DNA from: Lentinus brumalis
Taxonomy: Eukaryota; Basidiomycota; Agaricomycetes; Polyporales; Polyporaceae
Length of the DNA stretch: 64,000 bases
NCBI GenBank assembly: GCA_001792895.1
Contig: MARA01000013.1
Coordinates: 1,116,001-1,180,000, forward strand
Direction: 5' to 3'
A program made the position numbers and the translations under genes. Shown piece by piece: positions 11,321-23,370 of the stretch (positions are counted from its first letter, which is position 1; each line of letters opens with the position of its first letter). The notes under the pieces are model-generated. The model did not search any database. It was not told the origin of the DNA and saw only the letters and a list, made by a program, of their open reading frames with translations.

Positions 11321-11841
11321 TGTTGTGGATCCCTTCTGACCCGAACCTCTGCATAGATGACCTTTCGAGACAAGTCACGAAGAGACTCGAACCCTCCTCG
11401 CGCTAGTCACGAGTTTGATTCCTTTTGACTCATTTCTATTATTGACTCACAACTAGTCGTCTTCAGTCATATGTAGTCATCCTTTACCCTCTCGATGTAT
11501 GTAGTAAGTTCTAGATTACGGTACGCTAGGTAGTATATAAGGACGGCCTGTGGCCGCTGGAAATCCATCCCTCTTCGTACCAAATTTCACTAGTGTGAAC
11601 CTGTCTGAACTCGACGCCGTTAGACAGATATACGACGCGCTCTATATCTGCGACCTTCAAGCTTTCGCTACGCTACGCGCTAACGAGCTCGCTCGTCAAC
11701 GGCTCCTCGATACTACTGACCCTTGTCTAAACGTAAGGTTTCTCGGATTCTTCAGTGGATCTCTTTCGCTGCGCGTGCTGTTACTCCGTTAACCACGTTC
11801 TTCGTTCCTTAGTTGAACGCGCGACTTCGCGGTCCACAACA
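11321..11841 (+). repeat. 3' LTR
   Basis: 521 bp, 99% identical to 2160-2680. All five differences are C/T or G/A changes at CpG positions (CG in one copy, TG or CA in the other), and both LTRs carry decayed sites. Confidence 0.96.
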
Positions 11842-11846
11842 AACAT

Positions 11847-11897
11847 GCTCGCAAGCGTGAGGTCCACGCCCAGATCCAGAATTGACCGGGGCGGCAT
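11847..11897 (-). pseudogene. upstream part of the minus-strand frame interrupted by the element
   Basis: Minus-strand codons MPPRSILDLGVDLTLAS run directly into the target site. Together with the part at 1896-2159 they form one open frame across the pre-insertion site, bounded upstream by a TGA near 11927. Function is unknown, and earlier exons may lie above 11930. Confidence 0.35.
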
Positions 11898-11929
11898 GGC
11901 ACTGGCACGGCTTGTAGTCGTTCGTCAGT

Positions 11930-14900
11930 CTGCGCGCCAAGAACATAGAGCGCATCCACAGAGAGCGATGCGAGACGTAACAGACTAGCTAAAATTCTTC
12001 ACTGGCTGGGCCGCTGGGGACCGTCACAGTCCTATTTGATGAACGTTTCAACCCGCGACAACATGCTCGGTATCCTTGTGGAACGCGGCCTCGATATCTT
12101 CCTTACCATGATGTGCTTGTCCAACAGCTCGGCATGTCGGACTTGAGCGTCGACTCAGTCGTCCATGCCCACCTGCGCGAGGGGAAGGATCAGAGACATC
12201 GATGATGAGTTTGCTCGTGATGCTGTGGATGGCAGCGCGATGCAGTGGGCATCCACGGCGCTGTGGGATGCCTGGAGGGAACACTGGTATCAGCGACGGC
12301 CACAGGTGCACCCGGAGGTGACGAACTGGCCTCGCTCGGCAGTCCAATCCTGATTCCTTGCTCGCCAGGAAGTCCTTCGCGCGTTCTGGGGAGCTAGGTC
12401 ACACCGGGGTAGGGGTGATGGATGGAAAAGGACAAGAGTGACAGGGCGGTGGAGATCACGGGATTGGGTCATCGGGCGAGCGGACTGCTACCGCGCTCAA
12501 GCCCGCGGAGGTGCTGCCCGTCAACTCGGGCTCGCCTATTAGACATCGTTAAAAAGGGTGCAGTCGATAGACTGGTTGTACGTCGAGTCGAGGACGGCAG
12601 ACACGGAGCGGGTCATGGCTCGACGTCGGGGGCCGGATGCCTGAGGAGGTGACGAAGCCACGTATAGTACAATGGGGCACGTCGTCCCGATCGCACAGGG
12701 ATGCTTTGTTTGTGGCATGTGGAGGGGTGTGCATCTGTGCATCCGAGGCCGCGTACGAGATGCAGATCGCCTCGATGGGTGCCCGCGAACCTTCACGACC
12801 TGTGATGTCCGGGTCAAAATCCGGGAGACAGTAGAGCAAGGAGACGAGCGAAGCTGAAAGAGGTGCTGGCCATATCGGAGATTGGTAGCTTGTACGAAGA
12901 CATCCGATTTGAGCTGCGGGCGAGAGCACATCTTGTGAGACACGCAGCGGCGCGACGGGCGTACACTGGCTGGTGGGGGACGACATGAAGGATGGATACC
13001 GATGCGGATGGAAATGAGCCGCTCTGAGAGAAACATAGATCGGTATGGTGAACCAGATGGTGAACAGAGCTCAACAACTACGCCATGTAGATGGTACTCA
13101 CCTAGTCCTCGCGTACCCCATCAACAGTATCCCCTCGCGCCTGTCCGCCGCTAGCTCTCCTTCCGTTACCTCGTTTCTTCGGTGCAGCTTCTCGTCCCGC
13201 TGGCTGTCAAAAATGCTCAGGGCTCGAACGGAAGCTCCGAGGGATAGTGGCAGACTGCCAGTCATTTAGTGAGCAAAGCGATGAGTCTAGCTGCACTTTC
13301 AGTCACTTCTTCCAGTGCATGATGGCTTGAATAGCGAGCCCGATGTCCGCTGAAGCATTCGTCCGGGGTGTCGTCAAGTAGGCATGGTTTGTCTGTCGAG
13401 CTTGCGTCTGGTCGCAAAAGAGAGAGAAATGAATAGGCGCCATCAGCCCTCCCGGTCCGAGACGCCGAGCAATGTCTCCTACTTCCCTTGCTCGTGAGAG
13501 CAAGGCTTGCACCCACCATAACTGTCGACGGTTTTCTTGTGCTACGTCATACTTTTAGTCATGTCGCTTGACTAAGCATTATCAGCTCTCTCCGTTCAAG
13601 TACTACCAGCATCGAGGTTCAACCGTACTTTCTAGCACATACTTACCAGTCCTGCTTCACATCCCGCGCCCTGTTGTCGAGGCTCGATGTGTTACTCGGT
13701 TAGCAGATTGCGCAGATGAGAGCGTTTGTCAGTCTCCACCAAGGCTCTAGCTTCCGGACCGTGACGCGGGCCCCCCTCCACGGACCACGGTGACTGTCGC
13801 CTGCAAACCAGAAGTATCTAGTACCGCTTACGTTGCCGCATCATTTCCTACCGAGCCGGTCCTTCACAGCTCGATACTCGCCGATTTGCAGGTGCTGTAG
13901 CCATCTGTCACAGCGCGACTTGGTTGTAAGTATACTCAGGTCCTCCCCTGAAGAGACAGTTCAGCAGCCCTTCTCCATTACTCAGCGATACTGCAGTCAT
14001 ACCAACTTTCCGTGACGCGTACTATGCCCAATGACAACCCCAGCGATTTTCGCTGTAACAAACAGAGGTATGTACGACTATACGACTCCGAGCGGTGTTC
14101 GTCATCATACCAATATAATAGTACATACCATGCTTACCTGGATGATCAGTGACTAACAATGTACATCCATAATCCTCTCGCCATCCGACAGACTTCAGCT
14201 TCAGCAAATCATTCAAGGCCCAACCGGCCTTCGCCGACCTGCTCAAGTCTGTAGTCGTTTGTCTCCAACCCAGATCTTCCGCGTTATCAGCTCTCCGCTG
14301 TCATCGCCGTCGCCCCCGTCCTAGAAGCGCATTTGTGACGTTGTCGTCGGAAAAGAGGAAGAGGTCCGCTAGCAGTCAAATATGCTGAGTAGATCTTGAA
14401 CTTGCCACAAACTTGAAGCCCTCCACACACTGATGACCCCACAGGTGCTCCGAACTCTACACCCGGCCACACACTCGTCAGTCTCATGTACGCTAAGTAA
14501 CCGCATTTTCGCGACCCCGTGATTATGCCATGTACAAAGTCCCCTCTGTTATGCTATGACTCTGAGCCGATCGTCACTGTAATATGCATTCCGATGAACC
14601 GTTCACGCGCACGAGCAAGGGTAGCGCCGCCAGACCGGCGCCTTTCGAGTACTTACATACTTATGCTTACTGATAGCCGCAGTCGCCGTCCATCGTCCGT
14701 CCTGCGCAAGGCTTGGCCCTGACATGCGCATACATATGTGCGCTTTCTCTCGACCTCCGCGTCTCATAGACACACACATGTGCGCATACAGCCCAGCTGC
14801 ACTCTCCTGCCTGCACCTCATCATCATGGGTTACACTGTGGTGAGTAGTTCTACCTTCGTGCTTCCGCATACTTGCTGTCTGATCATAAGCTTTCAGGTA

Positions 14901-16911
14901 TATCTGTGGCATCACCGAGGACCACTACCGTCTCACTTCTCCTCGGAGGTCTTGCACCATCCCCTGTGGAACAAGACACTAGCCATAGGGCCCGCGCGAA
15001 CACTGACTCTCACCACGTGGAACTCTGCAGAGCCAGTCTTCGTCTGAACATGATTGTTCGTGTTCGAGCCCGAGGATATGATACTCCGGGTGAGCATCCT
15101 CCCTTCCAGACGCAGCGCACGCTATGTAGTACCAGCACTTCAGGACGAACCTGCAAAGTCCACATAGTCGAATACTGTCGACTCGACCACGGCCACGGAA
15201 ACTTGGGCAACTCTGACGTAGGTCTGCGAACGTGCGCGGCGAGGTAAGGTACATACTTGGCATGTTCGGCAGCCTTCGTTTGGCGCTGACATCTACTAGT
15301 AGTTGTTACAGATTTAACTCCAACAAGTAGCTCCCTTTGCCCTCGGACTGTCAGCTGGCCGCGGAACCTCACAAGCTGTCGATGACGGCGCGACTGTCAA
15401 GCCTGACCACGTCCTGCTGATAGGTGCGTCTGTTTCCGCACGAGGAACCTTGTATTCATGGTGGCATGTTCAAAGGCCACTGCCACTGGGCTACGCTGTC
15501 AAGAATGCGCTCACAACCTCTTGTGGCGGTATCGTCAGCGACATGCGGACACACCCGTTACCTGCACGCTCGAGCAGGCGTGCTCAACACTCCCCGTGTC
15601 GTCTGGCCCGAGGAGTAGCTCGAGCCTCGAGCAAGCTGGTATACCAGCGCAGGTGATGCGCTGATTGTTCGTCGCAAAGCTCCAACGTAAGGCCCGGTGG
15701 CGTCGGCTGCAGACGACTCACAGCTGCAGTCGTCGCCCTCCTCGAGCATAACCTAGCTCGTGATGGCACACCAGGAGGATGTCGCAAGATAACGACAGCT
15801 CGAGGGCTTCGAGGCTTGAGGTGCCGCCAACGAACGACATTAATCTCAGCCGCCCTGCCCATCGGCGAGAGACAGGGCACACGCAATGGGAGTCGGAATG
15901 TGCGGGAGAGAACGTGTCGGACAATGAGCAATGGATTGGCTCTACTCAGTCGTCAGGTCCGTGGATCGACGCAAATCACCCCATTGCTTGCATTCCCGTC
16001 ACTCATATCTTTGTATGAGCCCGCGTTTTCCGATGGGCGCGTTCAGAACTACGTGTCGCTGATGTTACAGTACAGGAATTATGATGGAGGCTGCTGGCTC
16101 GAATGCGGACGTCGGATAGCAGCGGACGTCCCCCGAGCCAAGCCAATACTGGTGTCACTTCCGTGCGCCGTGTGCCCACGCCGTCCGTACATACGACGTC
16201 GCTCTCTGTGTGTCACTTTCCTCTGCCCTTGGTGACACCGCCGCTCTACTCATGAGCCTTGTTATCATCAGCCCCGCCCGTCCCGTCCTGACCAACTGCG
16301 GTGCACGCATGTCCGTCGCGCATGTTGTTCCGCCTTCCCGCTCGCCGTGTTGGCTTCAGCCAGCGACCTCATGTTCACACACGACGGCCAATGAACAGAC
16401 GGACGGCAGTACGTATCAAGGCCAGGGTCAGGTAAGAACCATGATCGTCTCGACACATCCTGAACCTAACACGCCACTGAATAGATGAACAGAATATCTT
16501 GTCTAGCAGATACGTCAGTCCGAGTGATATCACCGGCGTGCGCATGAGACACCGAGCAACCGATCTCCCAAAGCCAGAAGATACTCGTCGCCAAGCTTCG
16601 AACAAAGATAAGGTACGTTCAGAATGACTTTCAGGTCTCTCCGACGTCTCTGCTTGAAGTATGGTACTCACCAGTCGAAGCAATTGCTCTTCGCACTGTG
16701 CAGCGCCGCTTTGTGCTGGCGCAACTTCCGCCGAGGGGGTCAGATATGGCAGTGACCCTGTGTTTCTCACAAGGCTCGACCGCGGATCCGAGGTAGGCGT
16801 CCCATAGGTTGACCGTACAGTCGTGTACAATATAAAGTCTAGTTGTTCCGTGGCTGGCATTGCGAGATAGCTTTGCCCTCGGTGAACCGAGGGTTTTCCT
16901 TCGAGTTCGCC
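11930..16911. other. about 5 kb with no supported gene
   Basis: Many short open frames occur on both strands (for example 12539-13036 minus and 14873-15247 plus), but I could assign no domain or consistent exon chain. Scattered splice-like sites suggest a decayed gene or unknown small genes near 14800-16500. No terminal repeats, tRNA or rRNA were seen. Confidence 0.4.
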
Positions 16912-18674
16912 ATGTCTTCTGACCCAGATTCTGCTGCAGCAACCGTGGCCATATTCGACGCGCTGTACGTCACATTGATCGAGACCTCCTGCTGCGCATA
17001 ACGCTTGATGACACCGCCGAACAGCTACACAGGCAACTACTGCGCTGTGGCAGGCGCAGGTGCGTTCACTCCGATCTAAGCTCCTCCATCTCAAGCTGAT
17101 GCGTTCTCTTCCCGTAGTTCTCTTCATCTTCGACACCCTCCTCACGTTTGATCGAGAAGTGGCGTACTTCTGGACCGCAAAGCGCGTCGGCGGAGCGTCA
17201 CTCCTGTTCTTCGCAAACAAGTGGATTTCCATGACGGTGTGCGTCATGGTGTTGGTCGGATTTGCATCTCCCCCTTCGGATGTGGTAAGCAGTCTCATCT
17301 GGAGCCATGGCAAATCTGACCTCAATCAGAGGTTCGTGCGAATCCTCGCGGAGTTTAGATGACTACAAAACAGACTTTGGCGTCTGCAGCTGTTCCCTGT
17401 TCGTCATAGCCCGGAGGGCGATGGTGACGCTGCAATATGTTCCCGGAGCAGGTAAGTCATGCTTCCAGTCATCGGGTCGTGGTCCCTGACACATGCAACC
17501 AGCCTTCTCAGCCCTCCGTACGTATGTCTTGAGCCGGAGCAAGCCCCTTGGACTATTCGTTGCTGTGGTAACTCTAGCACCAGCAGGTGCCAACCTGGTG
17601 AGTGAATTGATGTTGTGAGTTCTGAGTCATGTAGAGCGACATAGAACATTGATGGTATATGCTGCAGGTTCCATATGGATATCAGTACTCAGGAGTGAAC
17701 TTACCGCCGTGGGGATGTCTCGGCGAGACAGACAACACAACTGCGGCACTTCGCCTTAGGTTTGGCTCATTCAATTTGCTCATATACATCGGGACTGACT
17801 ACTTATGTGCAAGGCGTAGGTTCTCTAGCAGTTCTATGCAATGACACACGCTCATCCACAGGACCGCGAAGTTGTGATCATCTCTCGCGCACCTCTCATT
17901 GCTGCCGACATGATACTCATCTACATCACCTGGGCAACACTGAGTGGCTGGACCGCCTTGACAAACATCCAACAATCTAAGAGACCTAAGCTATCGGATG
18001 TCCTCTTCCGTGGTGGTAAGTATGTCTCTCTGAACATCATGCTCACGTTTTTGTTGGCTTACTGGTGCCTGACTCGCCGCAGGGGTCATATATTTTGTGT
18101 GCGTCCCGCGACATAGTATATGGATTACCTCACAAACTATCCAACATGAATATCAGCATCTTATTCCTTCTGAACGTCCTCCATCTCGTCTTCTCGGCAA
18201 CGTCGGTGAGGGCGTTTTGCTCCTCCTCCATTTGTAACCGATTTTCAATCATGATGATACTTTGACAGTTGGCGAGCGACGATGGAACCGCGAGTTTTAT
18301 CACCGAATTCACAGCGCCGTATGTATCAAGTATGCCGTGACAGTAACATGTCGAGTCTTCTGAGTTTTCATTGATCCTTTCACAGAATCACAGCGATCCT
18401 CACCTCGCGCTTCCTCCTCGAACTGCAGGAAGCAAACCACATGGTCGTCAAGCTCGACGCCGACGATCCATTGCACTCCTCGAGGGCATTGGACAGCAGG
18501 CCGAGCTTCATCTCGTCCCTCGGAGGTTTCGTCAATCCAGCTCTTTCGACGCGGTCGGACGATGACGATGGTATCGAGTTGCAAGTTCAGTCCCACTCAG
18601 CTGGCCCGGGGAAGGAGGAAGGCCGGGGCCAGATGGCACCTGAGGTTGCTGCCTCGTCGTGTTCGACTGCGTAA
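16912..18674 (+). CDS. DUF6533-domain multi-pass membrane protein
   Basis: A basidiomycete-type integral membrane protein of the DUF6533 family, whose function is unknown. Exons that fit in phase are 16912-16964, 17025-17059 and 17118-17284. They give the N-terminal signature: a short leader, then YTGNYCAVAG, then FDTLLTFDREVAYFW. Later exons include 17503-17597 (FSALRTYVLSRSKPL), 17668-17759, 17862-18015 (REVVIISRAPLIAADMILI) and the helix LFLLNVLHLVFSATS near 18150. They end in ITAILTSRFLLELQEA and a polar tail with DDDDGIE (stop at 18674). About seven hydrophobic helices are implied. Two junctions (17284 to the VCSCSLFVIARR exon near 17380-17450, and around 17760-17860) could not be resolved in phase, so a lesion cannot be excluded. 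Confidence 0.75.
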
Positions 18675-18911
18675 TTTCTCGGTGCGGCAGAGCTTGGTCA
18701 TACCATAGAGGTGTATAGATACGTCTGTGCTCTGTTGTTTTCGACACTCTCGTGCAGTGTCTGTACCAATAAACAAGTACTTGACGTCCAACCGCCGTCT
18801 CCCGAGGTGGTTTGGGCGCGGCGTCTAAACTACTACACGTTGGCTTTATACTTCGCTCACCCACCCGCCGCGACCAACCACGCGACTTCTCTCCCACTCT
18901 GTCCTTCCATT

Positions 18912-19418
18912 ATGTCTAATATTGCCGCTCAGCTTGCGTCTGGTACATCTGCGCCCCCGACCGAGGCTGGTACACCTGTGCCCCCGTCTGAGGCTCTGTC
19001 GGTGCGCCGGAAGATAATCCCTCAAGGACGCACGGCCAACCGTGCGTACGGTATCATGCTCGACGAAGAGACCTTGTATCGGTGGGGCTCTAAACTTTAC
19101 CAGGAGGTGCGGCCACGACAGTCTGCGAGATTGTCCGAAAAGGAGCTTCGTGACGAGATCGAGGACACCCTCCCTGCTACCCTCATGTATGTCGCCCGCG
19201 AGGTGTACGGCGCGTTCCCCACCATCCCTCGCCTACGCCGCAACATTGTGTTGCTTAACCCAGTCCAGGGGACGTGGCTACTCGTCCTGAAGGACAACAG
19301 CTCACCCGCCGCGTTCAACGTGGAGGTGCGCTCTGCAGATGTTCAAGGCGCAATCACGTTCTTAGGCCTGGAAGACGAGCACCGCCGAGCAAAGTGGTAC
19401 AAGGTTCGCGTGGAGTAG
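18912..19418 (+). CDS. hypothetical protein, 168 aa
   Basis: An uninterrupted frame from ATG 18912 to the stop at 19416-19418. I prefer this start to the upstream in-frame ATG at 18711 because a TATA-like TTTATA near 18845 lies about 65 bp before it and the upstream segment looks like leader. The protein has a Pro/Ala/Thr-rich start, then a compact part containing RWGSKLYQEVRPRQ, a run of alternating charge, and a C-terminal half with FPTIPRLRRNIVLLNP and WLLVLKDN. No signal peptide or membrane helix is seen. No family was recognised. It lies 240 bp after the DUF6533 gene on the same strand. Confidence 0.6.
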   Translation: MSNIAAQLASGTSAPPTEAGTPVPPSEALSVRRKIIPQGRTANRAYGIMLDEETLYRWGSKLYQEVRPRQSARLSEKELRDEIEDTLPATLMYVAREVYGAFPTIPRLRRNIVLLNPVQGTWLLVLKDNSSPAAFNVEVRSADVQGAITFLGLEDEHRRAKWYKVRVE

Positions 19419-20590
19419 CGGTGCGTTTCCCGTCGTTTGTCTGGCTATTGTGTACTGAGTTACTGGCCCTCACAGGTCATCCGGGCGAGGCATCTCTGCA
19501 TATGACCGCGGGTCGGAGGCCGCTTCTCATTGTACGTGTCAGGCTTCTTCGGAAACCGATATTATGTTTGACTTGGTTTCTCAGAGTTTCGTGCCCCGCT
19601 TTTGTGGAATGTACATGCGTATACCGGTAGCTCGTATAAGTACTCTACATAGCGCCGCCACCGTCACACATACGTGCCGCAACATCCTTCCATCTGACAG
19701 ATAAGGCCTATAGTATCGTCCTGCAGCGGTACACGACACACTGGAACCTCAATCTGGCGTCTGGTCCTATCTCATCGTCCGGAACTAACTATTACTTAGT
19801 AGCGGTCGACGCAAGAGAGCGGATAGGCGCCGGGAGGAGGCTTGGTTTCTCGCATCCAATCGAACTCGCATCTCGCGCTTGTCCTGCTGCCGTGTCCTCT
19901 CTGCCTCCCCTCGTCTTCGAGGCGTCCTCAAATTCTTGCCTCCACCACAGGTGAACGTGCATCAAGCACTTCTGATGCAGCGACAGGCTTCTGCGGAAGC
20001 TTGCGGTCACGCCAACCGACAGTCGCCGGACGCTCTGCGAAATCGAACAGGAATTCGAACTTGACACCGCGATGCACACTGCACAGCCGACGTTTTTGCT
20101 TTCTTGCCTCACCCACAAATTCACCTTGATTGTACGTCGCGACTTTCTGAGCAAGCGTTGTGGCTGAGCGTTGACCAATCACCAACCTACTCAAGAAGGC
20201 GTGCAGGTAGGTACACTGTTTCAACGAGCAGGGCTCAACTGCTGATGCTTCTTCATTCTTCCAGCCTGTCTAACGGTGAGGCCCAGATGAAGGCATGCAT
20301 CACGGTGCACAATCCGTAGAAATACGGCATCCAAGGACTACGGCGCTGTTTGTGGTCAAGGGCGCTTGGTGCGACACTCATGATGCTTGAGACTGATATG
20401 CATATCTCCGCGAAGGCTGTGAACGGACCTTCCATACCACCTCGTGTATCCTCGAGGCTCCGTTTACTCACGGCGGAAACGAATCCCCGGCCTCGGCATA
20501 ACGACTTGACTTGATTGCCACCCGATTCCTTGGGTCGCGCATATTCCTCTTAAACACCAACGCAGCTGCAACGTACGTGCTGCGACCCGC
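19419..20590. other. intergenic stretch, no supported gene
   Basis: Only short overlapping frames on both strands, none with a recognisable domain. Confidence 0.4.
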
Positions 20591-20620
20591 ATGCCAAGAA
20601 CTCATATCTCCTCCCCCGAG

Positions 20621-22718
20621 ATGGACGCCACCCAGATCCTGCAAGCCGTCCTATACATCCTCAACCCTCTGTCTCTGCATGAGAACACCACCAGCACGAC
20701 GCCCGCACCTCAGTCTCCACCCGGACCCTCGCCAAAAATCGCCTCACATTCAGCGGGCTCTTCAGATGCGCTGGCCCTCTCTCTCCCCCGGATGCTTTTT
20801 ATGCTACTCTCGGCGTCTGCGGTCTGGGACTGGGCGAAGCTTCTCCTCATAGGCGCACTTGTGGAAGGTCTGCGCCGCACCCTCAGGACAGCATGGGATA
20901 AGTTCAACAAGTCCTTATGGGTCACCGCTACCTTCGAGTTCGATGATCATGCCGCGGGTGAGTGGTGCAGATATGCGATCTACCTCCGATTCTAACTACG
21001 TCGGTGCTTGCATATGCCAGATTGGCTGATGCACTGGCTGTCCAAGAAGAAGGCCTTCCGTGAGTCTCCGCGTTCTTCTGCGCATTGAACGCATTCCTCA
21101 CTTGTGCCGCTTGCTAGAATCTGCTCGCGACATTGAAGTCAGCACACGGTCAGGCACCATCGACGACCTCGGCGACAATGACAACCAGGAAGCAGAAGAC
21201 AACGTCGTCTTTCTTCCCTCTACGGCACAGACGTACTCGCTGTGGTATAAGCGGTGCTATATCATGATCAGCCGCGACCGTGTCATGAATGGCGGCCCCT
21301 TCGGTCGTCCCAAAGACTACATTCAGATCCGGTATGGTCCTCTCGCGTATGATGGCTTGGTTGCTTCTAACAAATGTCTGTATTTCCTCGCTGTCTACTA
21401 GAATGCTGACAAGGAGCCCAGCTCTGCTTCGTGAGCTCCTCCGCGAAGCTCGCAAGGGCTACAAGGCGGCGAACGAACACCTGATTGAAGTCAGCGTTGC
21501 AGAAGAGTGAGAGTTTCTGGAAGATATGTACTTCGTTCCTGGACTGATCCTCTGCAGTAGCGGTGACCGATGGAGACGTGTGGTGATGCAAACCAAGCGG
21601 TCCCCGTCCTCAGTCATTCTCGATCCGGGAGTGCTCGAACTCGTCTTGAACGACGCACGAGACTTTTTGGGCAGCAAGAAGTGGTACGCGGACCGAGGTG
21701 TGTCCCGTGCCATCCTGCCTTAGCTCATACTAAGGTCGCGATTCCAGGTATCCCGTTTCGCCGGGGTTACTTGCTGCACGGTGCTCCCGGTGCTGGGAAG
21801 ACCTCGATGATCCACACCATCGCCGGAGAGCTCGGGCTGAGTGTCTACATCCTCTCCCTCACGGTGGGAGGCCTCAACGACAACAGCCTCAAGTCCTTGA
21901 TCTCGCACCTCCCGAAGTCGTGCATCGTTCTCATGGAGGACATCGACGCCGCCTTCACGCGTAGCATCAAGCGCGACATCCTGGACCCGGAAGCCCATCC
22001 TCCCTCTTCCTCTGTACCTGAGGACAACGGGGACGCGAGCAGTAATGCTGTTAGGGAGATGCAGACAGGCGGGGTCACGCTGAGCGGACTCCTCAACGCT
22101 CTGGACGGGATCGCAGCGCAAGAAGGGCGCATACTGTTCGCGACGACGAACAGCTATGGCGCGTTGGACCCTGCGCTCCTCCGGCCGGGCCGACTTGACT
22201 TGCATGTCGAGTTCCACCTTGCGAGCACATACCAAGCGAAGGAGCTGTTCAAGCGCTTCTACACATGCGCCCCAAACGAAGGCTCCTCTCATCTGGCCGT
22301 AGACGACGAGAAAACCGAGGCTGACTCCGGGAGTGGTGACCCTGGCGCAAACTCGTCACCGTCTCCAGCCGGAACCCCGTCTCCCTCCGGAACCTTCCCC
22401 ATGCCCGAAGGCGTATCCAGCGTATACCCCGGCGGCTCGGTGCACGATTCCCGCGCTTCCAATATTTCTGAGAAGCAGGTCGCGGCCCTCGCAGAGCGCT
22501 TTGCTGAAGTCATCCCGCCTCGCATGTTCTCTATGGCGACGCTCCAGGGATATCTCATGGCTTACAAGACGCGGCCGCATGCGGCCGTCGAGGAGGCCGC
22601 TTTGTGGGTGCAGAAGAAGACGAAGGATAGGCTGGCTCCCGCCTCCGCGTCGAGGACGGACTCCAGCGGTGGCGCCACCGTGGCAGGCAGGTCGCCTGTG
22701 GCTGATCGTAGTCCATGA
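20621..22718 (+). CDS. BCS1-like AAA ATPase
   Basis: An AAA+ ATPase of the Bcs1 family. The founding member translocates the Rieske protein in the mitochondrial inner membrane, and fungi carry many paralogs of unknown role. Six exons fit in phase: 20621-20957, 21021-21059, 21118-21331, 21402-21506, 21558-21697 and 21748-22718. The N-terminal hydrophobic segment (LPRMLFMLLSASAVWDWAKLLLIGAL) would be the single membrane anchor. The BCS1 N-terminal domain follows (DWLMHWL, DPGVLELVLNDARDFL), then Walker A GAPGAGKTS, Walker B CIVLMEDIDAAF, a sensor region GRILFATTN and an arginine-rich LRPGRLDL. Between the sensor region and the C-terminal helices is a Ser/Pro/Gly-rich insert of about 70 residues. 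An in-frame ATG at 20591 could extend the start by 10 residues. Because of the divergent tail I would not equate it with yeast Bcs1 itself. Confidence 0.9.
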
Positions 22719-23160
22719 ACGGCATGGTTTCCCCGCTGGCAAGTTGCAAAGTAGCAGGATGGTATCCCCGATACGCTACACTTTTCAGGGCATAGTGTCT
22801 GAGCCGGGCGAGAGGAGCAGACTACGCGATCAGTGCAGATGATGGTCCGGGGGGCTGAGACGAATATCTACGACCCATCTTCCTCGTCTACATCGAGTAC
22901 GAGACGACATGTTCGCCCCGTCGTCGGTGGGTGCCGGAAGGTCCGCATCGATGGAAGCTCCAAGAGAATAGATGTAGCTGGGCGTGTCGTATCGGTCCCT
23001 AGATGTTCGCAGCGAATCGTCAGAATTGAGTCTCCACAAGACTCACTGAGTCTACGAGCTGGGTGTTGACATTCAAATTCATGACTGCAGCGGTTGCTCA
23101 AAGGAGGAGGTATGCCTACTGAAACTCAAAGAAGGTAAGGACACAGTAAGGACGTCGAAT
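22719..23160. other. intergenic, nothing recognised
   Basis: Between the BCS1-like gene and the tRNA. Only short frames. Confidence 0.4.
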
Positions 23161-23162
23161 GG

Positions 23163-23167
23163 AAAAA
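23163..23167 (-). terminator. Pol III terminator (T5) of tRNA-Val
   Basis: A run of five T on the minus strand, 14 nt after the 3' end of the tRNA gene. Confidence 0.7.
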
Positions 23168-23181
23168 GAATTTCTTCCGGA

Positions 23182-23255
23182 TGAGTCGGCCCAGGTTCGA
23201 ACTGAGGACCTTCTGTGTGTTAGACAGATGCGATAACCAACTACGCCACCGACCC
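23182..23255 (-). tRNA. tRNA-Val (anticodon AAC)
   Basis: A 74-nt cloverleaf on the minus strand. The acceptor stem is GGGTCGG paired with CCGACTC (one G-T pair) with discriminator A. The D arm contains AGTTGGTTA. The anticodon stem is TCTGT/ACAGA around the 7-nt loop CTAACAC, so the anticodon is AAC (valine, GUU). The T arm is CTCAG/CTGGG around TTCGAAC. No intron. Both internal Pol III promoter boxes are intact. Confidence 0.95.
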
Positions 23256-23370
23256 ATAAACTCTCATATACGCACGTACATAGCATTTCCATAGGCCACT
23301 ACATCGACTTGACGTGGACAAGCCGTCATAGAGATACACTGAGAGTACGAGTACATCGAGCGGACCGGGA

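Larger units (their letters stand above)
2155..11846 (+). mobile_element. complete Ty3/gypsy chromovirus-type LTR retrotransposon with target duplication
   Basis: Two 521-bp LTRs (2160-2680 and 11321-11841) begin TGTTG and end CAACA. They differ at five positions only and are flanked by a perfect 5-bp duplication AACAT (2155-2159 and 11842-11846). The interior encodes gag with a zinc knuckle, aspartic protease, reverse transcriptase, RNase H, integrase and a C-terminal chromodomain, the order that defines Ty3/gypsy chromoviruses. A further ORF lies between pol and the 3' LTR. The near-identical LTRs mean a recent insertion, yet the coding region carries several frame breaks, so this copy would need help from an intact relative to move. 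Confidence 0.96.
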
